A DNA stretch of 5,651 nucleotides from Candidatus Bathyarchaeota archaeon (GTDB lineage Archaea; Thermoproteota; Bathyarchaeia; Bathyarchaeales; Bathycorpusculaceae), in the NCBI GenBank assembly GCA_003601875.1, contig PIYF01000060.1, positions 1 through 5,651 on the forward strand, read 5' to 3'. The notes beneath the pieces were generated by a model. It was not told the DNA's origin. It did not search any database and saw only the letters and a program-made list of their open reading frames with translations. Below are positions 1 to 5,156 of the stretch, in pieces. The position numbers and the translations under genes are program-made. Within the stretch, counting starts at the first letter, position 1. The number at the start of each line of letters is the position of its first letter.

Positions 1-378
1 AACCCCTGTAAATATTATGGAGAATATCTTGCTAGCGGTGGTGAACAATCCCCTATCCTCAGGGTTTGACATGTCACATTCAATCATGTTTGCACCTACG
101 AGAAGTTGCAGAATTAGGCCTGCTGTAACTATTGGTCCTATACCAAGTTCCATTAGGCTTCCACGATGAGAGGCAAATATTATTCTGAGAGCTGCAAGTT
201 CCCCTAAGGGTTGTGGTGAAACTCCATAAAGGGGAACTTGGCACATTATAAAATAGATAACTAGGATTAAAGCTGTCCAGAACAGTTTTTCGTTGAAACG
301 GACTCTGCGTTCTGGAGCTTTAATTTCCGGAACGAATCTAGCGACGGGTTTGAATAGGCTTAGAAATCTTCCAGCCAT
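1..378 (-). CDS. secY: Preprotein translocase subunit SecY (Sec61 alpha), N-terminal 126 residues, cut off by window
   Basis: SecY is the pore subunit of the membrane translocon that exports and inserts proteins. I translated it by hand from ATG 378 to base 1 with no stop. It begins MAGRFLSLFKPVARFVPEIK, then APERRVRFNEK. The first membrane helix is at about residues 31-51 (ends MCQVPLYG), followed by the plug-region segment with RIIFASHRGSLMELGIGP (about 65-82) and TM2 (about 77-95, ITAG-type IVTAGLILQLL). The DMSNPEDRGLFTTASK loop matches archaeal SecY. Full-length archaeal SecY is about 430-490 residues, so roughly three quarters lie beyond the left edge. It follows uL15 by 11 nt, with GGGG as a weak SD. 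It ends the canonical operon segment and is probably co-transcribed with it. Confidence 0.97.
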   Translation of the reverse strand, partial: MAGRFLSLFKPVARFVPEIKAPERRVRFNEKLFWTALILVIYFIMCQVPLYGVSPQPLGELAALRIIFASHRGSLMELGIGPIVTAGLILQLLVGANMIECDMSNPEDRGLFTTASKIFSIIFTGV

Positions 379-389
379 CAAACAGCCCC

Positions 390-824
390 TTACTTATTTT
401 TCTCGTTTTCCACTAAGATTTTTCCGCCAGCCCCTTTTATTTTTTCAACTGCAGATTTTGAATATGATGAAACTTTTACGATTAAAGGTTTTGTCACCTT
501 TCCATTGCCAAGAAGTTTAGTGTATCCTAAGCTTTCCAAATCTATTAAGAGTTTGCCGTCTTTCTGTTTTGTTGAAATCTTCTCAGCCACATCTAATGTT
601 CCGACGTTTATAGTGTTCACTTTTATTTTAAGGCTTTTAGGGGAGGTGAATCCTCTCTTTCCAAAATAGTTTGGTTCATATTTAACTACATATGTCCATC
701 CATGTTTATGTCTTCCAGCTTTCCTCATTCCCTTACATCCTGATTTTCTATGCTGGCCAACTCTGCCGTAACCATAAGTTCTTGATCCTCTTTTCTTTCT
801 TGTTTTTCGAAGTTTGTGAGGCAT
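390..824 (-). CDS. rpl15: 50S ribosomal protein uL15 (144 aa)
   Basis: uL15 is a large-subunit assembly protein whose long basic N-terminal arm threads into 23S rRNA. The archaeal/eukaryal N-terminus is clear: MPHKLRKTRKKRGSRTYGYG, then GQHRKSGCKGMRKAGRHKHG at about 23-42, and KYEPNYFGKRGFT at about 48-60. The globular C-terminal half has NVGTLDVAEKI (about 73-83), a beta segment with KLLIDLESLGYTKLLGNGKV (about 91-110), and the signature-like SAVEKIKGAGGKILVE (about 124-139). Length is typical. The ATG is 11 nt after the Hsp20-like stop with AAAGGG upstream as a modest SD. The TAA stop is 11 nt before secY, matching the conserved rplO-secY junction of both archaea and bacteria. Confidence 0.96.
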   Translation of the reverse strand: MPHKLRKTRKKRGSRTYGYGRVGQHRKSGCKGMRKAGRHKHGWTYVVKYEPNYFGKRGFTSPKSLKIKVNTINVGTLDVAEKISTKQKDGKLLIDLESLGYTKLLGNGKVTKPLIVKVSSYSKSAVEKIKGAGGKILVENEKNK

Positions 825-835
825 GTTGAAACCCT

Positions 836-1315
836 TTACTGTTTTGTTAATGCTTTTTCTTCAAGCGTCTTTTTTAAACGTATCTCAAGCACGCCATTCT
901 TATAAGTTGTACGGAATATTTTTGGGATAACATTTTTGGGAAGATTCAAACTTTTTCTATATTTTCCTTCTGAGTTTTCAGCTAGTAAAGTGAGTCTTTT
1001 GTTTTTAATTTTAACCTTAAGGTTTTCCCTCTTAAAACCTAAAAATTGAGCTATAACCACAAAATCGTTTTTCTCTTCAAACATTTCAATAAGTGGTTCA
1101 AGTTCTTTCCACCTTTTTTTCTTTCGGCTGTTCAGAAAATATTTATGGGGATAAACAAATCTTTTCTTCCCTATTCTTTTAACTTCAAAATCGAAAATAG
1201 CGTTTTTTTCACGTTCCTTTTTCTCCTTGAAAACTTTGAACCATCCTTTTGAGTATCTTCTTTTTCTCCTCCACTCTCCACTCAACTTTCTCTTCTCCTT
1301 CAGATACATTCGCAT
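836..1315 (-). CDS. Small heat-shock (Hsp20/alpha-crystallin) family-like protein with basic N-terminal extension
   Basis: Probable ATP-independent holdase-type small heat-shock protein, 159 residues from ATG 1315 (149 from TTG 1285). Residues about 74-149 follow the alpha-crystallin domain pattern: PLIEMFEEKNDFVVIAQFLG, ENLKVKIKNKRLTLLAE, GKYRKSLNLPKNVIPK and the hallmark YKNGVLEIRLKK (family A-x-x-x-NGVL type). The segment joining LTLLAE to YRKSLNLP is only a few residues, so the beta-6 dimerisation loop seems absent; no C-terminal I-x-I motif is visible. Residues 1-72 are very basic (29 Lys/Arg to 7 Asp/Glu), with clusters WRRKRR (15-20) and RKKKRW (64-69), unlike typical acidic or neutral family members. 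The stop lies 11 nt before uL15, so co-transcription with the ribosomal genes is likely. It is not a standard spc-operon gene. The fold assignment is from motifs; any ribosome link is inference. Confidence 0.8.
   Translation of the reverse strand: MRMYLKEKRKLSGEWRRKRRYSKGWFKVFKEKKEREKNAIFDFEVKRIGKKRFVYPHKYFLNSRKKKRWKELEPLIEMFEEKNDFVVIAQFLGFKRENLKVKIKNKRLTLLAENSEGKYRKSLNLPKNVIPKIFRTTYKNGVLEIRLKKTLEEKALTKQ
1295..1300 (-). promoter_or_regulatory. SD-like AAGGAG inside the Hsp20-like gene, before an in-frame TTG
   Basis: AAGGAG on the minus strand has a 9-nt spacer to an in-frame TTG at 1285. The ATG at 1315 has no SD. Two neighbouring genes (uS5, uL30) start with TTG or GTG, so the shorter 149-residue product starting LSGEWRRKRR is a real alternative. 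Confidence 0.35.
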
Positions 1316-1327
1316 TGATGAAGTTAC

Positions 1328-1334
1328 TATAAAA
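1328..1334 (-). promoter_or_regulatory. Possible internal TATA-like element before the Hsp20-like gene
   Basis: The 34-nt gap after uL30 contains TTTTATA on the minus strand, resembling the archaeal TATA box (TTTAWATA-like). Upstream purine enrichment for a BRE is weak. Initiation about 25 nt downstream would fall near base 1306, beyond the ATG at 1315 but just ahead of the AAGGAG and TTG at 1300-1283. In AT-rich DNA such a match can occur by chance. Confidence 0.2.
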
Positions 1335-1349
1335 TGTATCGCAAAACTT

Positions 1350-1832
1350 TTAGAGCATTCTCTTTACAAGGTTATCTATTTCTCTTCCCCTATAACCCAA
1401 CTCTCCGCCGACGTTGTATGGTTTTTTTATTTTTCCTTTAAACCCCTTCTTTGGTGGATGCAGCCTAAAATATGGTTTTATGTTGGGAAGCTTCCAATAT
1501 TCAACTTTACAATTAAATATTTCTTCAATTAAATCGTCTAAAGAGTTATAACCAAACTTTTTTACATAATCATCTGTGAGTTTTTTATCTCCTATAAGTC
1601 TGCCCTTCTCCTTCACCAACATCTTCACAACTTCTTTTGAAGGTTCACCCCAAGTGACAAAGTTTTGAGCTGTTTTTAACATTCCAATGAATGATGGACG
1701 ATTATCTATAAGCACAGCGTAATTGTTTCTCTTTAAATTTAACATTTGAAGCGTTTCTCTAACCTCTCTAGGAGCACTTATAGTTCCCCTAACTCTTACA
1801 GCAATTATACATTCACGCTTTTTTTCAGTCAC
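1350..1832 (-). CDS. rpl30: 50S ribosomal protein uL30 (160 aa), probable GTG start
   Basis: uL30 is a large-subunit protein; the archaeal form is the long, L7/L30-like version. The preferred start is GTG at 1832, giving MTEKKRECIIAVRVRGTISA, which matches the family N-terminus and length (about 150-160). A TTG at 1847 would extend it by five residues but collides with the SD. Signatures are the beta-strand IIAVRVRG (about 9-16), LQMLNLKRNNYAVLIDNRPS (about 28-47), FVTWGEPS (about 58-65) and, near the C-terminus, KPYFRLHPPKKGFKGKIKKP (about 119-138) then GGELGYRGREID (about 142-153). The start shares one base with the uS5 stop. The TAA stop is followed by the operon's largest gap here, 34 nt, before the Hsp20-like gene. 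Confidence 0.95.
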   Translation of the reverse strand: MTEKKRECIIAVRVRGTISAPREVRETLQMLNLKRNNYAVLIDNRPSFIGMLKTAQNFVTWGEPSKEVVKMLVKEKGRLIGDKKLTDDYVKKFGYNSLDDLIEEIFNCKVEYWKLPNIKPYFRLHPPKKGFKGKIKKPYNVGGELGYRGREIDNLVKRML

Positions 1833-2476
1833 TACCTCATCACCCAATCTGTTGGAGTTATAAGCGTGTAAGTTTTCTTCAAAGCGTCAAAAACAGCGTA
1901 TGCAAAGGATGGAACGGTTCTCGTTGAACCGAAACTTCTAGTCCAGCAATCCTTTATTCCTGCAAGGTTGAGAATGATTTTTGCAACTTCGCTTGCTACA
2001 AGGCCTAACCCTCTAGGGCCAGGGATTATAACAACTCTAACGCCTCCACATTTTCCTTCAACTTGAAATGGAACTGAATGAGGTCTTCCACATCCACACT
2101 CCCAGCTTCCACATCCACGTCTGACAGGAATAAGGTTTAACCTTGCATCCATAGCTGCTTTCTCTATTGCTGTTCGCACCTGTCTAGCTTTTCCAGAGCC
2201 TAAACCAACATATCCGTCTCTATTTCCAACAGCGACTATGGCTTTAAACCTTGACCTTTCACCAGCATCTGTTTGTTTCTGAACCAAATTTATGTTTATA
2301 ACTTCTTCTTGTAAGTCTGGAAGTAAAGCGTCAACTATTTGCGGTTCCCTTATACTATAACCTTCCATGAATATTTCTTCAATGGAAGTTATTCTTCCCT
2401 CCTGTATTAGTCTTCCAAGCCTTGTTTTTGGAACCCACTCTTCAAGATTTATACTTGTCCTTTTCTGAGCGGTCAA
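1832..2476 (-). CDS. rps5: 30S ribosomal protein uS5 (214 aa), TTG start
   Basis: uS5 lies at the mRNA entry side of the small subunit and contributes to decoding accuracy. The archaeal N-terminal extension includes [20 protein letters not shown] (about 10-29). The double-stranded-RNA-binding-like domain holds [20 protein letters not shown] (about 74-93) and [20 protein letters not shown] (about 96-115). The archaeal/eukaryal segment [20 protein letters not shown] (about 119-138) follows, with Cys122, Cys127 and Cys129. The C-terminal domain has [20 protein letters not shown] (about 150-169). The start is TTG, overlapping the uL18 stop (TTGA) and backed by GGAGG; the next in-frame ATG would remove conserved N-terminal sequence. 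The end shares one base with the proposed uL30 GTG (TAGTG). Length is normal. Confidence 0.96.
   Translation of the reverse strand: MTAQKRTSINLEEWVPKTRLGRLIQEGRITSIEEIFMEGYSIREPQIVDALLPDLQEEVININLVQKQTDAGERSRFKAIVAVGNRDGYVGLGSGKARQVRTAIEKAAMDARLNLIPVRRGCGSWECGCGRPHSVPFQVEGKCGGVRVVIIPGPRGLGLVASEVAKIILNLAGIKDCWTRSFGSTRTVPSFAYAVFDALKKTYTLITPTDWVMR
1839..1844 (-). promoter_or_regulatory. Shine-Dalgarno site that points to a GTG start for uL30
   Basis: GGTGAT on the minus strand, in the last codons of uS5, matches the expected archaeal 16S tail complement (GGAGGTGATC). It has a 6-nt spacer to the GTG at 1832. The upstream in-frame TTG at 1847 abuts this element and has no SD of its own. Confidence 0.6.
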
Positions 2477-3078
2477 ACTTTCACTCCTCCCTTAAAAGCT
2501 GATAAAATTGTTTTCTTAACTTTTTCAAAATGTTTTGGAAGATTTTCTGGAGAAAGTTTCTGTTCAAGATATTTTGAAAATCTCAGCTGATATTCTTCCT
2601 GGTTTGAAGCGAGGTTTTTAGCATATTCAGCTATATGTTTTCCCTCTATTCTGTTTTCTTCTGGAAGTTTTCCCTCGCTATGCGGTATATTTAATCCAGC
2701 GTCTAATGCTCCTTTTAGCACAGCGAACACTCTTGCACCTTTAGTTGGTGAATGTAAACCTATATCTAAAACAGCCTCTTTCACACCTTTTGTTTTAGCT
2801 TTCAAACCGCATAAAAGTCCTGTTAAATAGGCTGCTGGAATATTTCCTCTAGGTGCTTTCCAACCATATTTTCTAGTTAATTCTCTGGTGTGAGCTGAAA
2901 CAGTTACTTCATCTCCATGAGGTTTCGCCACAATTATTTGGGCAATCATGTTTTTTAGGGTTCCACGAGCAACAAGTCTAGGTTTTCCTGAGAGAACTAA
3001 TGCTTTTCTAGCTTTATAATCAGTTTTTCCTTCTCTTCTCCTTCTAAATGGAACATTGTAACGTGCATCCCTTGCCAT
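2473..3078 (-). CDS. rpl18: 50S ribosomal protein uL18 (201 aa)
   Basis: uL18 binds 5S rRNA and, with uL5, builds the central protuberance. The start chosen is ATG at 3078, giving [20 protein letters not shown], which matches the usual archaeal L18 N-terminus; a longer reading from TTG at 3093 would add five residues and overlap the SD. Family blocks are [20 protein letters not shown] (about 31-50), [20 protein letters not shown] (about 70-89), [20 protein letters not shown] (about 101-120) and [15 protein letters not shown] (about 121-135). The archaeal C-terminal extension (about 136-201) is helical and charged. The start shares one base with the eL19 stop, and the TGA stop overlaps the uS5 TTG start by 4 nt. 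Confidence 0.96.
   Translation of the reverse strand: MARDARYNVPFRRRREGKTDYKARKALVLSGKPRLVARGTLKNMIAQIIVAKPHGDEVTVSAHTRELTRKYGWKAPRGNIPAAYLTGLLCGLKAKTKGVKEAVLDIGLHSPTKGARVFAVLKGALDAGLNIPHSEGKLPEENRIEGKHIAEYAKNLASNQEEYQLRFSKYLEQKLSPENLPKHFEKVKKTILSAFKGGVKV
2486..2490 (-). promoter_or_regulatory. Shine-Dalgarno site for the TTG start of uS5
   Basis: GGAGG (within AAGGGAGGAGTGA) on the minus strand lies in the last codons of uL18, with a 9-nt spacer to the TTG at 2476. It supports use of this non-ATG start. Confidence 0.7.
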
Positions 3079-3533
3079 TAACGCTTCCTCCAAAGCTTCT
3101 GCTCTTTCAAATGCTGCTCCATGTCAGCTACAGATTTGAACTTTCCACTGCTTGCCATCACGTAGGCTTCTCTGTATGTACTCTGAGTTATTATCTTCTT
3201 TTCCTTCAACTCTCTAAGCCTTTTCCTCAAAGCTCTAATTTTACTCATCCACCTTTCCTTTCTAGATATTTTTGCGTTTGCACCACCGCTTCTCCTTCCG
3301 GGTCCCCTTCTTCTTCCCTTTTTTCTTTTTTCATGTAAAACTCTAGCTCTAGCTCGGCTTACACCTTTTTCAGGTAACCGTTTAATCGCTCCTTCATGGA
3401 TTAGCTTTTTTATTTCCTCCCTTGTTATAGCTGCTTCTACATCGTCTATTCTATCAGGGTCTATCCAAACCCTGTTTTGACCAACCTTTAATATTTCAGC
3501 TGCTAAACGTCGTTGATTTCTAAGATTCGGCAT
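3078..3533 (-). CDS. rpl19e: 50S ribosomal protein eL19 (151 aa)
   Basis: eL19 is an archaeal/eukaryal large-subunit protein that reaches toward the small subunit as part of an inter-subunit bridge. The N-terminus [20 protein letters not shown] and [20 protein letters not shown] (about 23-42) are diagnostic. A basic linker, KGVSRARAR then [14 protein letters not shown] (about 56-81), leads to [18 protein letters not shown] (about 93-110) and a long predicted C-terminal helix with [20 protein letters not shown]. The length of 151 is typical. The ATG lies inside the 3' end of eL32 (14-nt overlap), with a purine-rich GAAGGAA immediately before it. The stop TAA shares one base with the uL18 ATG (TAATG). 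Confidence 0.97.
   Translation of the reverse strand: MPNLRNQRRLAAEILKVGQNRVWIDPDRIDDVEAAITREEIKKLIHEGAIKRLPEKGVSRARARVLHEKRKKGRRRGPGRRSGGANAKISRKERWMSKIRALRKRLRELKEKKIITQSTYREAYVMASSGKFKSVADMEQHLKEQKLWRKR
3087..3091 (-). promoter_or_regulatory. Shine-Dalgarno site that fixes the uL18 start
   Basis: GGAGG on the minus strand, within the final codons of eL19, has an 8-nt spacer to the ATG at 3078. An in-frame upstream TTG at 3093 overlaps this SD itself and has no better one behind it, so the ATG is preferred. Confidence 0.8.
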
Positions 3534-4023
3534 TTCCTTCAGCTCTCTTCCTCTTTTTACTCTTCTGTTTCGGTTTTTCTTCTTTTATTTCCGTTTCTTC
3601 CGTTTTCTCTTTTTCTTTCTCCTTTTCAACTTCTTTAAAGTTCAGAACGGTTATCCCTCTTTTTTTGGCTTCAACAAGAATTTTCGCTCTTTTCCTCCCA
3701 CCGATATTATGTGCTATTCTTACAGCTTCAATTTTTGGGTTAACTTTCTTTAATTCATCCAAATTATGTATTAATACTTCTCTATATCCTGAAGGATGAA
3801 GTCCTCTTGCATTTTTTGGTCCTCTATATCCAACGTTCACTGTGGCTGGCCATCCTTTAATTTTCCTCCGCATTTTATTGTCTAAACCTTTTGGTCTCCG
3901 CCAATTCTCTTTTAATCTTATGTAACGCCAACTTTCTTGTCTAATGAATTCAGGTTTTCTTCCTTTTACACGTTTTCTAATTTCTACAGCTTTTCGAGCT
4001 AATGCTAATTCATTTTTAGTCAT
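3520..4023 (-). CDS. rpl32e: 50S ribosomal protein eL32 (167 aa) with charged C-terminal tail
   Basis: eL32 is a large-subunit protein shared by archaea and eukaryotes and absent from bacteria. The core fits the family: KPEFIRQESWRYIRLKENWR at about residues 23-42, GLDNKMRRKIKGWPATVNVG at about 46-65, GYRGPKNARGLHPSGYREVL at about 65-84, and IAHNIGGRKRAKILVEAKKRG at about 103-123. After about residue 130 the sequence becomes a low-complexity tail of Lys and Glu, with repeated EKEK, then EETEIKEEKPKQKSKKRKR, ending AEGNAES. This tail adds about 35 residues beyond the conserved fold and is probably disordered. The gene starts within the uL6 stop (ATGA) and its last 14 nt overlap the start of eL19. 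Confidence 0.96.
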   Translation of the reverse strand: MTKNELALARKAVEIRKRVKGRKPEFIRQESWRYIRLKENWRRPKGLDNKMRRKIKGWPATVNVGYRGPKNARGLHPSGYREVLIHNLDELKKVNPKIEAVRIAHNIGGRKRAKILVEAKKRGITVLNFKEVEKEKEKEKTEETEIKEEKPKQKSKKRKRAEGNAES

Positions 4024-4565
4024 TGCATTCCCTCCGTTTTCTCATAAACGTATATTCCGTCAAGGAAAACTCTTGGATCTTTCTTTTTAACTTTCGTTGC
4101 TTGTTCAATGTTTGCAGCTGTTTGGCTGACGTCTTCCAAGTTTATTCCTTGAACTATAACATCCTCTTTCTCAACCCTACCTTGCGTGTCACCCATTATC
4201 TTTACTTTCCTCGGGTTTCTTTCACCAGTGAAATTCTCAATAAGAACCGTTTTATCTTGAACTTTAACTGATATTGGGAAGTGGGAGAAAACGATTTTAA
4301 GTTTATAAGTAAAACCCTTTTTGACACCTGTTATCATATTTTGAATGTGCGAATATATTGTGCCTACTAAGGCTGCCTCTTTTTTTCGGGGCCATTCAGC
4401 CCATATCCGAATTGTTTTATCATTAAGTTCTATTGAAATTGGGGCGTGTGAAAAGTCACGTGTTAAGGTTCCCTTTTCACCTTTAACAGTGATTTTCTTT
4501 CCCTCTAGAGAAACCTCTACATCATCTGGAACTTGAATGATTTTTGAAACTTCCACTGCACGCAT
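4020..4565 (-). CDS. rpl6: 50S ribosomal protein uL6 (181 aa)
   Basis: uL6 binds 23S rRNA domain VI near the sarcin-ricin loop and the factor-binding site. Two L6-type alpha/beta repeats are visible: the first with EGKKITVKGEKGTLTRDF (about residues 21-38) and MITGVKKGFTYKLKIVFSHF (about 77-96), the second from about 97 onward. The archaeal C-terminal signature NIEQATKVKKKDPRVFLDGI is at about 152-171. The length of 181 is normal for archaea. The ATG at 4565 follows uS8 by 13 nt and has an AGAGGAA purine stretch upstream. The end overlaps eL32 by 4 nt (ATGA), indicating translational coupling. Confidence 0.97.
   Translation of the reverse strand: MRAVEVSKIIQVPDDVEVSLEGKKITVKGEKGTLTRDFSHAPISIELNDKTIRIWAEWPRKKEAALVGTIYSHIQNMITGVKKGFTYKLKIVFSHFPISVKVQDKTVLIENFTGERNPRKVKIMGDTQGRVEKEDVIVQGINLEDVSQTAANIEQATKVKKKDPRVFLDGIYVYEKTEGMQ
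4031..4035 (-). promoter_or_regulatory. Shine-Dalgarno site for eL32 inside the uL6 3' end
   Basis: GGAGG on the minus strand, in the last codons of uL6, has a 7-nt spacer to the eL32 ATG at 4023. With the ATGA stop/start overlap it indicates reinitiation or de novo initiation at the junction. Confidence 0.7.
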
Positions 4566-4578
4566 TTCGTATTCCTCT

Positions 4579-4962
4579 CTAATAAACGAAGGCTAAGAGT
4601 CTTCCTCCAATTTTTTTCTCTTTTGCTTCTTTATGAGACATTACACCTTTAGGAGTTGAAACTATAAGTAAACCTATATCCCTTGAAGGAAGAAACTTCT
4701 TTTCCCATTCTTCAAATTCATGAACTTTAACTGAAAAACGCGGTCTGATTGCCCCACATTTATTTATTCTCCCTAAAAGTTGAACCTTAAATTTTCCTGA
4801 ACGTCCATCATCTATAAACTCTAATTCTCCAATATAACCGTTCAATTGCATAACTCTTAAAATTCTTCCCAAAAGTTTAGAGGCTGGACTAATTATACAT
4901 TCCCTTTTGTTGCGCATTTCATTATTGACGATTGTTGTCAACCCATTTGCTATAGTATCCAT
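4579..4962 (-). CDS. rps8: 30S ribosomal protein uS8 (127 aa)
   Basis: uS8 is a primary binder of the central domain of 16S rRNA; in bacteria it also represses the spc operon, and whether that holds here cannot be seen. The protein begins [20 protein letters not shown], the usual archaeal S8 N-terminus. It carries [20 protein letters not shown] at about residues 51-70 and the C-terminal RNA-binding signature [20 protein letters not shown] at about 101-120, ending LLAFVY. Its 127 residues are close to the typical archaeal 130. The ATG lies 14 nt after the uS14 stop, with a weak SD-like AAGGGA in the gap. The stop is TAG, 13 nt before uL6. Confidence 0.97.
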   Translation of the reverse strand: MDTIANGLTTIVNNEMRNKRECIISPASKLLGRILRVMQLNGYIGELEFIDDGRSGKFKVQLLGRINKCGAIRPRFSVKVHEFEEWEKKFLPSRDIGLLIVSTPKGVMSHKEAKEKKIGGRLLAFVY

Positions 4963-4976
4963 GTTTGATGTCCCTT

Positions 4977-5141
4977 CTATTCATATTTTTTGAAACCGAG
5001 TTTTTTAGCTACCTCTCTAAAACAGTGACGACATAAATATAAATTATAACGTCTGATAACAGGGCCGTAGGATCCGCATCGAACGCAACGTCTAGTTCCT
5101 TTTCCATATTTTCTTTCCTTTTTAGGTTTTTGTTTAGCCAT
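4977..5141 (-). CDS. rps14: 30S ribosomal protein uS14, zinc-binding type (54 aa)
   Basis: Small-subunit head protein uS14, in the short zinc-ribbon form used by archaea and eukaryotes. I translated it by hand: it starts [19 protein letters not shown] and ends KLGFKKYE before TAG. Four cysteines at residues 19, 22, 37 and 40 form an intact CxxC...CxxC zinc ribbon. The C-terminal [15 protein letters not shown] is the family signature. Its length equals the usual archaeal 50-56 residues. It sits between uL5 (15-nt gap) and uS8 (14-nt gap), exactly where archaeal spc operons place it, and has a good SD. Nothing is missing or odd; only its small size makes it easy to overlook. Confidence 0.97.
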   Translation of the reverse strand: MAKQKPKKERKYGKGTRRCVRCGSYGPVIRRYNLYLCRHCFREVAKKLGFKKYE

Positions 5142-5148
5142 TTTTAAA

Positions 5149-5153
5149 CCTCC
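5149..5153 (-). promoter_or_regulatory. Shine-Dalgarno site for uS14
   Basis: On the minus strand GGAGG lies in the 15-nt gap after uL5, with a 7-nt spacer (TTTAAAA) to the uS14 ATG at 5141. This supports the start of a gene that is short enough to be missed by length cut-offs. Confidence 0.8.
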
Positions 5154-5156
5154 AAA

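Noticed and set aside
1316..1349. Transcription terminator in the 34-nt gap after uL30, which would split the operon
   Set aside because: On the coding strand the gap has no T-run of five or more and no clear hairpin; a TATA-like element is the only possible signal.
1227..1532. Plus-strand open frame of 101 codons rich in Phe and Leu, looking like a small membrane protein
   Set aside because: It is antisense to uL30 and the Hsp20-like gene; the Phe/Leu richness is the complement of Lys/Glu codons on the real strand, and there is no SD or family match.
2077..2125. Cysteine cluster in uS5 (Cys122, Cys127, Cys129) as a possible novel metal site
   Set aside because: The GCGSWECGC segment is a usual feature of archaeal and eukaryal uS5, so it is not new here.
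3048..3338. Plus-strand open frame of 96 codons rich in Pro, Ser, Leu and Phe
   Set aside because: Antisense to the very basic eL19 gene and the start of uL18; composition is explained by complementing Arg/Lys/Glu codons.
3540..3640. T-rich plus-strand run that could be read as a terminator or simple repeat
   Set aside because: It is the complement of the Lys/Glu codons in the eL32 tail; it lies inside a gene in a continuing operon, with no hairpin seen.
4023..4271. Plus-strand open frame of 82 codons opposite uL6
   Set aside because: Shadow of uL6, whose family assignment is secure; no SD and no recognisable protein. The same holds for the plus-strand frames at 293-520, 1046-1252 and 4345-4536.
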